A stretch of 64,000 nt of DNA. Source: Nonomuraea muscovyensis (GTDB taxonomy: Bacteria; Actinomycetota; Actinomycetes; Streptosporangiales; Streptosporangiaceae). Position 1 is the first letter of the stretch; every line of letters starts with the position of its first letter. Below are positions 27,273 to 36,208 of the stretch, piece by piece. The translations under genes and the position numbers were made by a program. Location: assembly GCF_014207745.1 (NCBI RefSeq), contig NZ_JACHJB010000001.1, positions 868,001 to 932,000 of the forward strand, read 5' to 3'. Under the pieces are notes generated by a model. It searched no databases. It was not told the origin of the DNA and worked only from the letters and a program-made list of their open reading frames with translations.

Positions 27273-27824
27273 CTCGCTGCCATGTCGACGTAGGTGGCAC
27301 TGCCGAGCGTAGGGTCGGCCAGGGCCGCCTGGTCGGTGACGGTGGCGCGCAGGTGGCCGACCGTGCGGGCGACCGGCGCCACGTAGATCGGGGTCGAGAT
27401 GACGCCGCCCGGCCGGACCTGCTTCAGCCATGTGCCGGGGAGGTAGGTCGGCGTGCACCAGCCGACGATCACGTCGTACGGCGCGTGGTCAGGAGCGCCC
27501 TCGTGCCCGTCACCGAATAGGACCGTCACCGGGCAGTTCCGCTCGGCGTGCAGGGCCGGCGCCCGCTCCACCAGCCGCCCGTCGATGTCCACCGACACGA
27601 CCTTCCCGCCCAGGCCAACGAGTTCGGCGAGCAGCGCTGTAGCCGGTGCCGGTGCCGATCTCCAGCACCCGCGTTCCGGCCAGGTCGACCCCAATCCGGG
27701 CCAAGTCCCGCTGGATCACCTTGGGGGCGGTCGTCTGCGGCGGCCGGCCCCGCTCGGGGTGGTCGGTGTAGTGCTCGCGAGGCACTGCGGCGACGGCTGC
27801 GGATAGAGCGTCAGCGATCATCAT
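27269..27824 (-). pseudogene. protein-L-isoaspartate O-methyltransferase-like enzyme, frameshifted
   Basis: The N-terminal frame from 27824 reads ALSAAVAAVPREHYTDHPER and the SAM motif VLEIGTGTGYSA. The continuation LLAELVGLGGKVVSVDIDGR, then YDVIVGWCTPTYLPGTWLKQ and VRPGGVISTPIYVAPVA, is in another frame. Near 27640 two bases of a GC repeat appear to be missing. The family methylates isoaspartate or, in variants, modifies peptides; the specific role here is not known. Confidence 0.72.
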
Positions 27825-28089
27825 TCCCCGGAGTCACAGGTCAGCAAGCGTCGACCGTCACGGTAGCGCGTTGCCGACTGCCCGAGCTGGCAATTCGACG
27901 GCGTGTACAGCAATCGTCAGCGGGCTCTGCTTTGGACCTCATTCCCACCTTGCCTTCGGGGGAAGGCCGACGGCCTGGATCGCGGCAGCCGCGGAGCCGC
28001 CGCCCAGCACGGCCGCAAGTCGCACTCCCAACCTCTCCGGGCTCAGCAAGCGCCGTGCTACGTCAGTGCGGCTTCTCGCAAGTCGGACG

Positions 28090-28645
28090 CCGCCTTGGGT
28101 CAGGAGTGCGTCGGCTTGCGAGCGCAGGAAGTCGGCCCAGGTGGTGGACGCCCGCTCGGGTGCCGGGTCCAGACCCTCCTGCTTGAGGATCTCCCAGACC
28201 GTGGACGCGGCGACCTTGAGGCCGAGAGTCGTCAGCTCGCCGTGCCCCCGCCGATACTCCAGGACGGGTTCTCCCGAACCAGGCGCGCAATGACTATGCG
28301 GATGGAGCGGACAGTGGGCGGGCGGCCACGCCGCTTCGGCCGGCAGGTACGGGCGTGCCGCTGCCTCACCAGATCGCGATGCCAGCGCAGGACAGTATCG
28401 GGGCGGACGACAAGCCGCAGCCGGTGAAGAACTTCGCGAGGCAGCGATGTCAGGAGGGCGGCCAGGAAGACACGGCCTTCGGGGGCGAATCTCACCCTGG
28501 CATCGGCGCCGAGCTGTCGTTTCAGGACCATGATCTGGTGACGCAGCGCGAGAATCTCGGCGTCCTTGTCCCGATCACTCATCGGCAGTAGCCGTAGCGC
28601 CGCGAAAGCGTTCGTGACGGTCAGATAGGCCAGGCGAAGGAGCAC
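28090..28645 (-). pseudogene. integrase-type (rve) transposase, truncated and frameshifted
   Basis: It starts MLLRLAYLTVTNAFAALRLL then LPMSDRDKDAEILALRHQIM, the conserved N-terminus of a common actinomycete integrase-core transposase. Near 28255 the frame changes (NPSW then EYRRGHGELTTLGLKVAAS). The reading continues to WADFLRSQADALL and then leaves the family at about 28090, before the catalytic domain. A related fragment is at 34862-35403. Confidence 0.75.
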
Positions 28646-28689
28646 GGCCGATCATCATGCCGCACGCGGATTCCCTCCCCTGATGGTCG

Positions 28690-29332
28690 GAGACCGGCCA
28701 CGCCACTCGGAGCTCTACAAGGCCATGACCTGGCCGGATGGCATGTCGGCAGGCGCGCTGGTCGCCGTGGTGCCCGTTCACCGTCACCTCGTGACGGTGC
28801 CGGTACGGCTCGCGCCGCAGCTGTGGGCGCGAGCCGTACCGGAGCGTGTCAGGCTGGACCACCGGCCAGTCGCTGGTCGCTTCGAGTGGGCGCTCATGCA
28901 TCACGTAGCGGCAACCGCCTCCAAAGTGCGAGGTTCATGCAGGTCGACGACCCGTTAGGTGCGGGACTTGCCGCGCGCGCCCGGGGGATGGTCATCGCGC
29001 TTACGGACCGTCACCCGGCGCCGGCCGTAGGAGATGTCCGCCAGATGGAGCGACAAGACCTCGCCCGGGCGGAACCCGCCGTCCAGCATGAGCAGCAGCA
29101 TCGCCAGGTCCCGCAACCGCTTCAGCCCCGAAAGCAGTGCTTCCAGATCCGGCTCGTTCATCGGCCGGGGCAGTCTGCGCGGCCGTTTCACCTGCACCAC
29201 CCACCGGACCGGCTGTTGACGACTGGCCTTGCCCATATACGGCTGATGCCGGTCAGGCCCCCGGGCAGCCGCCGGATCAGGGCGCACCAGCACCGGAGAG
29301 ACACCGTGGTCGTACCCCTCGGCGACGATCAC
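28690..29332 (-). pseudogene. tyrosine recombinase (phage-type integrase) remnant
   Basis: The minus strand reads NEPDLEALLSGLKRLRDLAM, LLLMLDGGFRPGEVLSLHLA, DISYGRRRVTVRKRD. The Arg in GGFRPGEVLSL is the first catalytic residue of the family. A stop follows GKSRT, and VVDLHEPRTLEAVAAT plus MHERPLEATSDWPV continue in other frames. The HxxR and Tyr motifs are not found. The N-terminal core-binding domain is also incomplete. Confidence 0.65.
28779..28842. repeat. two abutting perfect hairpins
   Basis: Hairpin 1 is CACCGTCAC, loop CTC, GTGACGGTG (28779-28799). Hairpin 2 starts at the next base: CCGGTACGGCTCGCGCC, loop GCAGCTGTG, GGCGCGAGCCGTACCGG (28800-28842). Stems of 9 and 17 bp are both perfect. 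They lie inside the decayed recombinase. Confidence 0.75.
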
Positions 29333-29604
29333 GGCAGCTACCCGTTCACCCAGCCGGAGGCGCCGGGGGACCTGCGGCCGCTACGCGATGCGACGGCCGA
29401 AGACGACGAACAGGATTGACCACGATAGGGATGCTGGGGCCGGACGCAACGAAGGCCCCGTACGGTGCGCGGGCCCTCGCTTGGGCCCCACTCGGGTCGG
29501 GGCGACCACGCCAGTCCCCGTTCGACATGCGCATCCTACAGCCCTCATTTGCTACGCGACTCGGCAAATGAGGCCCGACATCTCCGCTTCCGCATGCACT
29601 TCAC

Positions 29605-30021
29605 TCACGCTCTCCCTTTGCCAAGGGTCGGAAGTTCCTCCATGAAGGAGATGGCTCGGCGAAGGAGCGGAATGGTGACCGACCCGCCTCCTACAAGGGC
29701 GATCTGCAGCGCCTCAAGCACCTGTTCACGAGCGACCCGCTCTTCGTCACATCGTTCGAGGTGGTAGTAGACGCATTCCTCGCAGTCCTTCATCACGGAC
29801 ACCACGAGGCCGAGCAGTTCCTTGACCGAGACGGGCAGGGCGCCGGCCCCGTACGCTGCTCCGTCCAACGAAAAGAAGGATTCGAACAGCGACCCGCTGC
29901 TGCGCAGGCGCTCATTTCCGTCGGCTCTGGCCATGCGGAAAGCTTCCGGAGAAGGCGTCACAGTCAGATGTTCGCGGGGATGACAGGTGGTGTCGGCCTG
30001 AGGACCTGTGGAACTAGACAT
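29605..30021 (-). CDS. carboxymuconolactone decarboxylase / AhpD-like protein
   Basis: 138 residues. The diagnostic motif is KELLGLVVSVMKDCEECVYY then HLERC, i.e. E-x(n)-CxxCxxxH, the redox-active site of AhpD-like alkylhydroperoxidases. GAAYGAGALPVSV precedes it and ALQIALVGGGSVTIPLL follows, all standard. The start at ATG 30021 lacks a clear ribosome site; ATG 29934 (MARADGNERL) is an alternative. It stands alone between a recombinase remnant and an IS630 derivative. Confidence 0.8.
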   Translation of the reverse strand: MSSSTGPQADTTCHPREHLTVTPSPEAFRMARADGNERLRSSGSLFESFFSLDGAAYGAGALPVSVKELLGLVVSVMKDCEECVYYHLERCDEERVAREQVLEALQIALVGGGSVTIPLLRRAISFMEELPTLGKGRA

Positions 30022-30185
30022 GTGGACATTATGATCTGCCGATCAGGTTCACCACCAACGATGATTTCTGTCCGGGCTATCAGGGATGCTTATCGTGTAG
30101 AGCGCCGAGGTGTCGAAGTCACGTCCACGGCGAGACGTCACCCGCCCGGGGCTCACGTCCACGGGGATGGTGTACGGGTGATCTA

Positions 30186-30415
30186 GTGTCATCCGCCCGA
30201 AATTCGCCAGCTAAATCCGTATGGTGCTGGTTGTGGCGTATCCAGGACCGTCCGCAGTGGAGATCCACTTATCGGAGCGTGAACAGGCTCGGCTATCCCC
30301 GCTTCCACATGCATTTCACTCCGACCGGCTCCTCTTGGATCAACCAGGTTCAGCGCTGGTTCGGCTACCTCACCGACCAGCTCATCCGCCGAGGCGTGCA
30401 CAAGAGTGTCCAGTT
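30186..30415 (+). mobile_element. IS630 internal-deletion derivative
   Basis: It begins CTA|GTGTCATCCGCC exactly like the IS630 end at 37820 read on the minus strand, and follows that copy closely through GTATGGTGCTGGTTGTGGCG to the codons for LSEREQARL. It then jumps, at ATCCCCGC, to the 3' part encoding [20 protein letters not shown] and LTDQLIRRGVHKSVQ. About 1 kb of the transposase is missing. The right inverted repeat was not found, so the 3' end is also truncated. Confidence 0.78.
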
Positions 30416-30479
30416 CGACCCGTATGCGTGCGCTGCCAACAATGCCGTCGACCACCGGGGCAACCTCGCATTGCGTCAG

Positions 30480-31081
30480 GTTGCCCGGCCCAGAACCAGC
30501 GGCCCTATCAGCCTCTCCGGTGCCTGGGCGGGAGCTGAGGCGCGCGTCCTCCGCCGCGATCTCGGCCATCATCGCCAACGCCTGAGAGCGCGTCATCCCG
30601 CCGCCCGGAGTCGGCCCGCCCGATGAGGCAGCCCCGGCAGGCGACGCTGGGGCGCCGGCCGGTCGTCGGCGCCGCCCGGCCGCGAACGCCTCCGGCGGGG
30701 CATACACCCGCGCCCGGGTCCGCTGATAGTCGGCCTCGTCCTTCGCGGCCCGGGCCATCAGGACCTCGGCAGCGTTCAGGAGGCGCGAGAGCGTCCACGT
30801 GCGGGGGTCGATGCCCGCGCACGCGAGCTGGCCATCGATGTCGTTTTTCAGGAGGCGGCGATGAACAGCCGCACCGCTTGGCTGGCCGCCTTCAACTTGT
30901 CGGCGGGCGCGGCCTTGAGGTTGGACTGGTCGAGATCGATCCGGCGGTAGGTCTCCTGCAGCCGCTCCTACCCGTCGAGGTACTCGTCGCCCATGACTTC
31001 CGGCTTGAACAGCAGCTCGACGTCGTCGTCGATCTCCGCGACGTGGGGGACGGTGTTGAGTTGGAAGATTCTACGGGCCAT
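30480..31081 (-). pseudogene. phage tail assembly chaperone genes, decayed
   Basis: ATG 31081 opens MARRIFQLNTVPHVAEIDDD then VELLFKPEVMGDEYLDG, followed by an in-frame TAG (30968-30970). The same frame then reads ERLQETYRRIDLDQSNLKAA and KLKAASQAVRLFIAAS to TGA at 30848-30850. In the -1 frame the sequence continues LLKNDIDGQLACAGIDPRTW, TLSRLLNAAEVLMARAAKDE, ADYQRTRARVY. This is the arrangement of the two actinophage tail chaperones normally joined by -1 programmed frameshifting. The first gene is short, so part has been deleted. An IS630 derivative cuts the 3' end. Confidence 0.65.
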
Positions 31082-31217
31082 GGGCACAGCTCTCCTGCGA
31101 GAGGAAGGATGCCCGGCCCATAACCAGCGGCGATGGGCCAGAGCTTACCGGGACAGCAGGAGCTCCGTTCGCGCTCGTCATCGTCCGTCCCGGGCCGGCG
31201 GTGCTGACACCAGGAGA

Positions 31218-31676
31218 TCAGGTGTGCCGTCGTACCGAGGTCGTATCGCTCGTCAGTGGCGATCCGTTCGCTGCCACGGGCAGGAGGTCGGGCACGCGGG
31301 CACCGTCGCCGTCGACCAGGACCGAGTGCGGCTCGCCCGCATCGAAGGCGTGGCGTTCGCCCCACTGTCGCAGCGTGACGATCACGGGGAAGAGGTCCTT
31401 GCCCGCCTCGGTGAGCGCGTACCGCCTGCGTTTGCCTGAAGGGGCGTCGACCTGGGCGAGCAGGCCGTGGGTGATGAGCCTACGGAGCCGGTCGGTGAGG
31501 ATGTTGCGGGCGATGCCGGTGCGCTGCTGGAAGTCGGTGAACGAGCGGGCGCCGTCCATCGCGTCGCGAATGATGAGCAGGCTCCACCGATCGCCGACCA
31601 GGTCGACCGTGCGGGCGACCGGGCAGCTCGGATCCGTCCACGCGGGGCCCCGCCCATCGGTGTCGTCGGCTGCCAT
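31218..31676 (-). CDS. HxlR-family transcriptional regulator
   Basis: 152 residues, start ATG 31676 with GGAGG just upstream (GTG 31679 is also possible). The conserved Cys is in PSCPVARTVDLVGDRWSLLI, and the recognition helix region is FTDFQQRTGIARNILTDRL followed by RRLITHGLLAQVDAPSGKRR. It is divergent from an MFS exporter. Its ribosome site overlaps one of two direct repeats in the 85-base gap, so it probably autoregulates and represses the exporter. Confidence 0.87.
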   Translation of the reverse strand: MAADDTDGRGPAWTDPSCPVARTVDLVGDRWSLLIIRDAMDGARSFTDFQQRTGIARNILTDRLRRLITHGLLAQVDAPSGKRRRYALTEAGKDLFPVIVTLRQWGERHAFDAGEPHSVLVDGDGARVPDLLPVAANGSPLTSDTTSVRRHT

Positions 31677-31679
31677 CAC

Positions 31680-31743
31680 CCCTCCAATGAGTTGCGTATT
31701 GAAACTATTCTGGCCTACCCTCCAATCAGTTGCAAAACGAAAC
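31680..31743. promoter_or_regulatory. two direct repeats between divergent HxlR and MFS genes
   Basis: Repeat 1 (31681-31705) begins CCTCCAATGAGTTGCGTATT and repeat 2 (31719-31743) begins CCTCCAATCAGTTGCAAAAC; both end GAAAC. They are 25 bases long, 38 bases apart, and differ at only a few positions. They are likely HxlR binding sites or duplicated promoter elements. Confidence 0.55.
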
Positions 31744-31761
31744 CTAACGGAGGGTGTGCCC

Positions 31762-32988
31762 GTGAACGGGAGGACGAGGCTGCTGCTGGCGGTGGTGTGC
31801 GGGGTCGCGGTGGCGAGCGTCTACGCCGGACAACCAGTGCTGGGCCCGATGGGGCACGACCTGGGCGTTCCGGCCGACTCGCTCGGCTGGTTCGTGGCCA
31901 CCGGTCAGCTCGGCTACCTGGCCGGACTGGTGCTGCTGGTGCCGTTGGGCGACCTACTCGACCGCAGGCGCCTGATCGCCGCGCACCTCGCCCTGGTGGC
32001 CGCGGGAACGGCGATCACCGCGGCCGCCCCGGTGGCCTGGGCGGCATTCTCCGGACTGGCCGCGGCCGGCGTGTTCGCGGTGGTGGTGCAGACCACCGTC
32101 GCGTACACGGCATCGATCTCGCCGCCCGCCGAGCGCGGACGCAACCTCGGCATCGTGACCTCGGGCGTGGTGATCGGCATCCTCGGCGCGCGCGTCATCG
32201 CGGGGGTCCTCGCCGACCTGTGGGGATGGCGGAGCGTCTACCTGGCCCTAGCGCTCCTCGCCGCCGTCCTCGCGCTGCTCACCCTCACCCTGCTGCCCGC
32301 CGACGTCCGCCCGGACCCGGCACGGTACGGGCAGGTCCTTCGGTCCTTCGGCGGGCTGTTCGCCCAACCGGTGTTCCTCGGCCGCGGGCTGATCGCGTTC
32401 TTCCTGTTCGCCTCGTTCGGCACCCTGTGGAGCGGCATGGCCCTGCCGCTGGCCGGTGCCCCGTGGCACCTCAGCGAAGCGCAGATCGGGCTCTTCGGTG
32501 TCGCCGGGCTTGCCGGAGCCCTCGGTGCCGCCCGGTCCGGGCGCTGGGGCGATGCCGGGCACGCGCGCCTGGTCACCGGCCTCGCGCTCGCACTCCTGCT
32601 CGCCTCCTGGCTCGCGGTCGGGCAGCTCTCGTGGTCGCTACCGCTGCTGGTCCTTGGCGTGATCCTGCTCGACTTCGCCGTTCAAGCCGTGCACGTGAGC
32701 AACCAGCACACGCTCACCGCGGCCATCCCCGACCGCACCAGCACCACCATCGGCGCCTACATGGTCTTCTACTCCCTCGGTTCCGCCCTGGGTGCAGCCG
32801 CGACCACGGCCCTGTTCGACGCCGCCGGCTGGATCGGCCCCACCGTCCTCGGCGCGACGCTCGCGCTCTGCGCACTCGCCACCTGGGCGTTCAGCGCCGA
32901 AGTCGAACGGAATCGGTGCCAACCACCTGCGGGTCGGCGAGTGAGGGGGAGGCTGGCGGCTCGCTTCGGTTCGTCACACAGCACCTGA
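31762..32988 (+). CDS. MFS transporter, drug-efflux type
   Basis: 408 residues with about 12 membrane helices (LLLAVVCGVAVASVYAGQPV, LGYLAGLVLLVPLGDLLDRR, and so on). The loop GDLLDRRRLIAAH after helix 2 is the MFS A-motif region. I chose GTG 31762 because GGAGG lies eight bases upstream; the frame is open much further 5'. Proton-driven efflux of a small molecule is likely, under control of the divergent HxlR. This regulator/exporter pair sits inside phage tail remnants. Confidence 0.87.
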   Translation: MNGRTRLLLAVVCGVAVASVYAGQPVLGPMGHDLGVPADSLGWFVATGQLGYLAGLVLLVPLGDLLDRRRLIAAHLALVAAGTAITAAAPVAWAAFSGLAAAGVFAVVVQTTVAYTASISPPAERGRNLGIVTSGVVIGILGARVIAGVLADLWGWRSVYLALALLAAVLALLTLTLLPADVRPDPARYGQVLRSFGGLFAQPVFLGRGLIAFFLFASFGTLWSGMALPLAGAPWHLSEAQIGLFGVAGLAGALGAARSGRWGDAGHARLVTGLALALLLASWLAVGQLSWSLPLLVLGVILLDFAVQAVHVSNQHTLTAAIPDRTSTTIGAYMVFYSLGSALGAAATTALFDAAGWIGPTVLGATLALCALATWAFSAEVERNRCQPPAGRRVRGRLAARFGSSHST

Positions 32989-33094
32989 AAAGCAGGCCGT
33001 TGTGTTGTTCGTGACGCGCAGGTCGAGCCTTATGCCCGGCCAGCGCGTTCGCGTCGCGCTATTCGGCCTGGCCGAGTGGGCGCGGCGGCCGCGA

Positions 33095-33220
33095 CACGTC
33101 CGTGGACAGCCCGTCGGCGGTACTGCTCTCAGCGTAGGCACGAGTGGATGGGTTGCATGACATGCGGTACAGCACGATGACGTACAGGGCCCGGTTAGCC
33201 TGCCGGTCGCCGCCATGGTT
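33095..33220 (-). pseudogene. IS110-family transposase remnant
   Basis: The minus strand reads HGGDRQANRALYVIVLYRMS then CNPSTRAYAESSTADGLS, matching the conserved C-terminal region of IS110 transposases (G-D-x-x-A-N-x-A-L then T-R-A-Y-x-x-x-R-T-A-E-G). Only about 40 residues remain, with several altered positions. Confidence 0.5.
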
Positions 33221-33237
33221 GAAGCCGGGCGGCCCTG

Positions 33238-33586
33238 TCAGCCGAAGGCTTGCCGCAGCGCCAACAGCAGGAACGGGCGCGGGCCCGCGTGAGCTCTGAC
33301 GATGCGGCCGGTGCCGTGCCGATACTCCCGCTCCCCCTTGTGGATCCACATCGCGTACGCCACCACCGCCACGATGTCCCAGCCGGTCGTCGACTCGCCG
33401 CGCCGAGGCCCGTCGATTGTGGATCCGCAAGCGCGGGTTGCCGGTGTCGACCGGCGCGAACCCTACCGCCAGCGCCTCGGTCCGCAGCAACCGTGCGTGG
33501 ACCTGGCGGCCGATGTCCGCGGTCGAGTCCAGGGCGAGCGGCTTGAGCGCCCGATCGTCGATGCGAACGGTGACGCGCATGCTCAC
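33238..33586 (-). pseudogene. phage head-tail connector, HK97 gp10-like, frameshifted
   Basis: GTG 33586 overlaps the upstream stop (GTGA) and reads MSMRVTVRIDDRALKPLALD then HARLLRTEALAVGFAPVDTG. The continuation WDIVAVVAYAMWIHKGERE, then GPRPFLLLALRQAFG to the stop at 33238, is in another frame, with the change near 33380-33420. The family joins head and tail in HK97-like phages. Confidence 0.65.
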
Positions 33587-33864
33587 GAGGAGTCTCTGGG
33601 GCACGGCGCGCATCCGGGCAACGCCACGATGACCCGCTGCTCGATGCCGACGCAGCCGCCTTGCGGGTCGAGAATCCGTTGCTGGCCGAGCACGAACCGT
33701 CTGCCGCGCGGGCCGGCCGTGGTGGGCAGGCAGCACTGGATGGCGTTGTAGACGGTGACCGCGTCGACGTGCACCATCCGCGCTGCCGCCTCCAGTTCGT
33801 CGCAGGTGGGTGGGCAGCCGCGCTCGTCCACCGGGGGCGCGCACCGCAGGAGGGTCACGACCAT
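33583..33864 (-). CDS. phage head-tail connector protein, possibly 5'-truncated
   Basis: 93 residues from ATG 33864: VVTLLRCAPPVDERGCPPTC, then DELEAAARMVHVDAVTVYNA, CCLPTTAGPRGRRFVLGQQR and GGCVGIEQRVIVALPGC. The Cys-rich pattern resembles connector proteins lying between capsid and gp10-like genes in actinophages. The stop overlaps the next gene by GTGA. An ISAs1 fragment begins just upstream, so the N-terminus may be lost. Confidence 0.55.
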   Translation of the reverse strand: MVVTLLRCAPPVDERGCPPTCDELEAAARMVHVDAVTVYNAIQCCLPTTAGPRGRRFVLGQQRILDPQGGCVGIEQRVIVALPGCAPCPRDSS

Positions 33865-33889
33865 CTCCCCTGCGGTGGTGGGTGGCGGT

Positions 33890-34503
33890 TGGCAGCCGCG
33901 CAGGCGCGGACGTCGGTGTCCGACGCCCTGCGCACCCAGCGCGAGCATGCCGCCTTCCTCATCCAGCAGAAACAGGCGCACTACGTGCTCATCGTCAAGA
34001 CGAATCAGCCCAGCCTGTACGCCCAGGTCAAACGGCTGTCATGGAAACAGATCCCCGTCCAGCACCGCGAACGTGACCGCGGGCACGGACGACAGGAGCG
34101 CCGCACCCTCAAGGTCGTCACCGTCACCACCGGCCTGCCATCCCCCACGCAGTCCAGGCGACGCAGATCAAACGCCAGGTCAGGGACGGCAGCACGGGCA
34201 GATGGCGGACCGTCACCGTCTACGCGATCACTGATCTGCCGGCCTGGCAAGCATCTCCCGCCGACCTGGCCACCTAGGATCCGGGCACTGGAGCATCGAG
34301 AACCAGCTGCATTACGTCCGCGACGTCACCTACGCCGAAGACCACAGCCGAGTCCGTACCGGCAACGCACCCCGAGCCATGGCCACCCTGCGAAACCTCG
34401 CCATCGGAGCCCTACGCCTGACCGGCGCCGGCAACATCACCCAAGCCATCCGCCACGTCTCGCGCCACGCCACCCGCACGCTCACCGTCCTCGACCTCAC
34501 GTG
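33890..34503 (+). pseudogene. ISAs1-family transposase, C-terminal half
   Basis: The plus strand reads AFLIQQKQAHYVLIVKTNQP, SLYAQVKRLSWKQIPVQHRE, ERRTLKVVTVTTGLPFPHAV. After two frame changes (near 34140-34270) it reads [20 protein letters not shown] and [20 protein letters not shown]. These are conserved parts of the ISAs1/DDE_Tnp_1 family. The N-terminal part, including the first catalytic Asp, is missing. Confidence 0.75.
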
Positions 34504-34509
34504 ATCGAG

Positions 34510-34860
34510 AAACGGGACAAAACTCCACTACGCCGGAGCCCTGCAGCCCGCCCGGAGTGCACAGCAGGTGCAGCCACAACCCCCAGAAGTACCCGTGAGT
34601 GCCTGGCGCAGTAGTCGTACTGCGCCCATCCGGCAAGCTCGGAACGCCGGGCGGTATCGCGCGAGCGGCCGCACTCCACAGGGGTGGAGTCGGCAACCCA
34701 GACATCGTCACTCCACAGTGAGGTGTCGGCCGCCAGCATCCTGTTCATGCGCGCCACCAGGCCGGGCGCCTGCCGCAGCCGCCGGTTGTATCCAGGCTGG
34801 CCCGGGATATACGGAAACATCCCGCTCAGCTCGGCGCGGGCGTGACTGCACGGATGAAGT
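34510..34860 (-). pseudogene. IS982-family transposase fragment
   Basis: The minus strand reads FPYIPGQPGYNRRLRQAPGL, VWVADSTPVECGRSRDTARR, SELAGWAQYDYCARHS. After a frame change comes YFWGLWLHLLCTPGGL. The DSTPV Asp and the GWAxYxYC block are IS982 hallmarks. Both ends are missing; the neighbouring integrase-type fragment begins at the same point. Confidence 0.75.
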
Positions 34861-34861
34861 T

Positions 34862-35403
34862 TTCGGCAGGCGCAAAGTCGCAGGCGAGCAGCCCTTTCGC
34901 TTGCAGCCGCAGAAACGTCCGCCAAGAGGTGTCGTGGCTTCGTGGTGCCGGACGGTGTCGGCGCGAACGCAGGACCGGTCGCACGGTCGCTTCACCGACC
35001 TGCAGGCCGAGGCTGACCAGTTCGCCGTGCACCCGCCGATATCCCCACCTCGGGTTCTCGCGGGCCAGACGGAGGACCAAGTCCCGGACCTCTTTGTTTG
35101 TTCCGAGACGGCCAGGGCGGCGGGGGTAGGTCCACGAGCGTTTGATCAAACGGCGATGCCAAGCCAATAGGGTGCCTGGGTGACCAGCCGATGAGCTCGC
35201 AGCACCGCAGGTAGGAAGCGGCCCAAAGCCGCCAGGAGGGCCCGATCGGCCCAGTCCGGCCTCGGCCGGGTGACCTGACGCTTCAGCACTGCCACCTCAT
35301 GGCGGAGGACCATGATCTCGACGTCCTTGGACGCCTGATCATCCCCCAACACCAGCCAGCCAGACACTCGAATCAAGGTCAGATACAGCAGACGAACCGG
35401 CAC
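34862..35403 (-). pseudogene. integrase-type transposase fragment
   Basis: It starts MPVRLLYLTLIRVSGWLVLG then [20 protein letters not shown]. Near 35165 the frame changes and continues [40 protein letters not shown] then [13 protein letters not shown]. It ends after [12 protein letters not shown], where the catalytic domain should begin. It belongs to the same family as the fragment at 28090-28645. Confidence 0.78.
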
Positions 35404-35468
35404 AGACAGCCATCTTGCCCGCGAGGCCTCTGGAGGTCAAAGCCGCAGATCAGGTACCACCCGACGAG

Positions 35469-36140
35469 TTATGAAGAGGTACAGGTATTCCCGGGCGATC
35501 CGTAGGACTCGTGGAACACGTTGCGTTCCTGGGCCCGACGACCGGGATGGCGTCGTTCCTCTGCCGGATAGCCGACGGACATGAGCAGCGCGATGGCCAA
35601 ATCGTCGCGATCGCCGATGCCGATCGTCTTCTTCACCTTGGTCTCGTCCCAGCCGTTCATCGGCGAGGTGGCAAGCCCCATCTCCGTGGCGGCGAGCATC
35701 ACGTAACTGGCCGCGATCATCGCGTCCTTGACCGCGTACTCCCGCAGCAGGCCACGCTCCTCGAGATCCGTCTGGAACGCCTGCGACGCTGCGGAGAACA
35801 TCGTGACGAACTCCTCGTTCCACGCTCCACTACGGCGGGCCTGGTCGTAGACGTCGCTGTGGTCGTCGCGCCAGGACAGTGGCTCGGCCACGAAGACCAG
35901 CATGAGCGGCGCTTCCTGTGGTTGGGGCTGGCCGCCGGTGGCCCAGGCCAGAGCCTCACGACCTTCGTCGCTGGTGACGGCGACGATGGACCGGTCCTGG
36001 AGGTTCCAACTGGTGGGCGCCTCGATGGCGAGAGCGAGGAGTGTGTCGAGGGTAGCTGCGGGGATCGGGTCGGGGCGGTAGTGGCGGACGGTGCGGCGGG
36101 TGCGGATGGCTTCGGCGACAGACATGGTGTGAGGCGTCAT
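35469..36140 (-). CDS. nitroreductase family protein
   Basis: 223 residues from ATG 36140 (MTPHTMSVAEA; ATG 36125 is possible). FMN-binding features are IRTRRTVRHYRPDPI (RxRR start), EAPTSWNLQDRSIVAV (PTSWN) and LATSPMNGWDETKVKK near the end. These enzymes reduce nitro groups or quinones with NAD(P)H. It is divergent from an HxlR regulator with a 13-bp palindrome between, so it is probably induced by its substrate. IS fragments flank the pair. Confidence 0.87.
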   Translation of the reverse strand: MTPHTMSVAEAIRTRRTVRHYRPDPIPAATLDTLLALAIEAPTSWNLQDRSIVAVTSDEGREALAWATGGQPQPQEAPLMLVFVAEPLSWRDDHSDVYDQARRSGAWNEEFVTMFSAASQAFQTDLEERGLLREYAVKDAMIAASYVMLAATEMGLATSPMNGWDETKVKKTIGIGDRDDLAIALLMSVGYPAEERRHPGRRAQERNVFHESYGSPGNTCTSS

Positions 36141-36154
36141 GTCACTCACTATGA

Positions 36155-36167
36155 GAGAGTGACTCTC
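36155..36167. promoter_or_regulatory. candidate HxlR operator
   Basis: GAGAGTGACTCTC is a perfect 6-bp inverted repeat around one base, in the 68-base gap between the divergent nitroreductase and HxlR genes. A related half site, TTACTCTCCC, lies about 30 bases further toward the regulator. Confidence 0.5.
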
Positions 36168-36208
36168 CATATGGAAGAGGGTACTAATTTGTGCGTTACT
36201 CTCCCTTC

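Noticed and set aside
30188..30626. Coding frames across the IS630 derivative and following DNA
   Set aside because: They are chimeras of IS630 ends with phage chaperone DNA read on the wrong strand.
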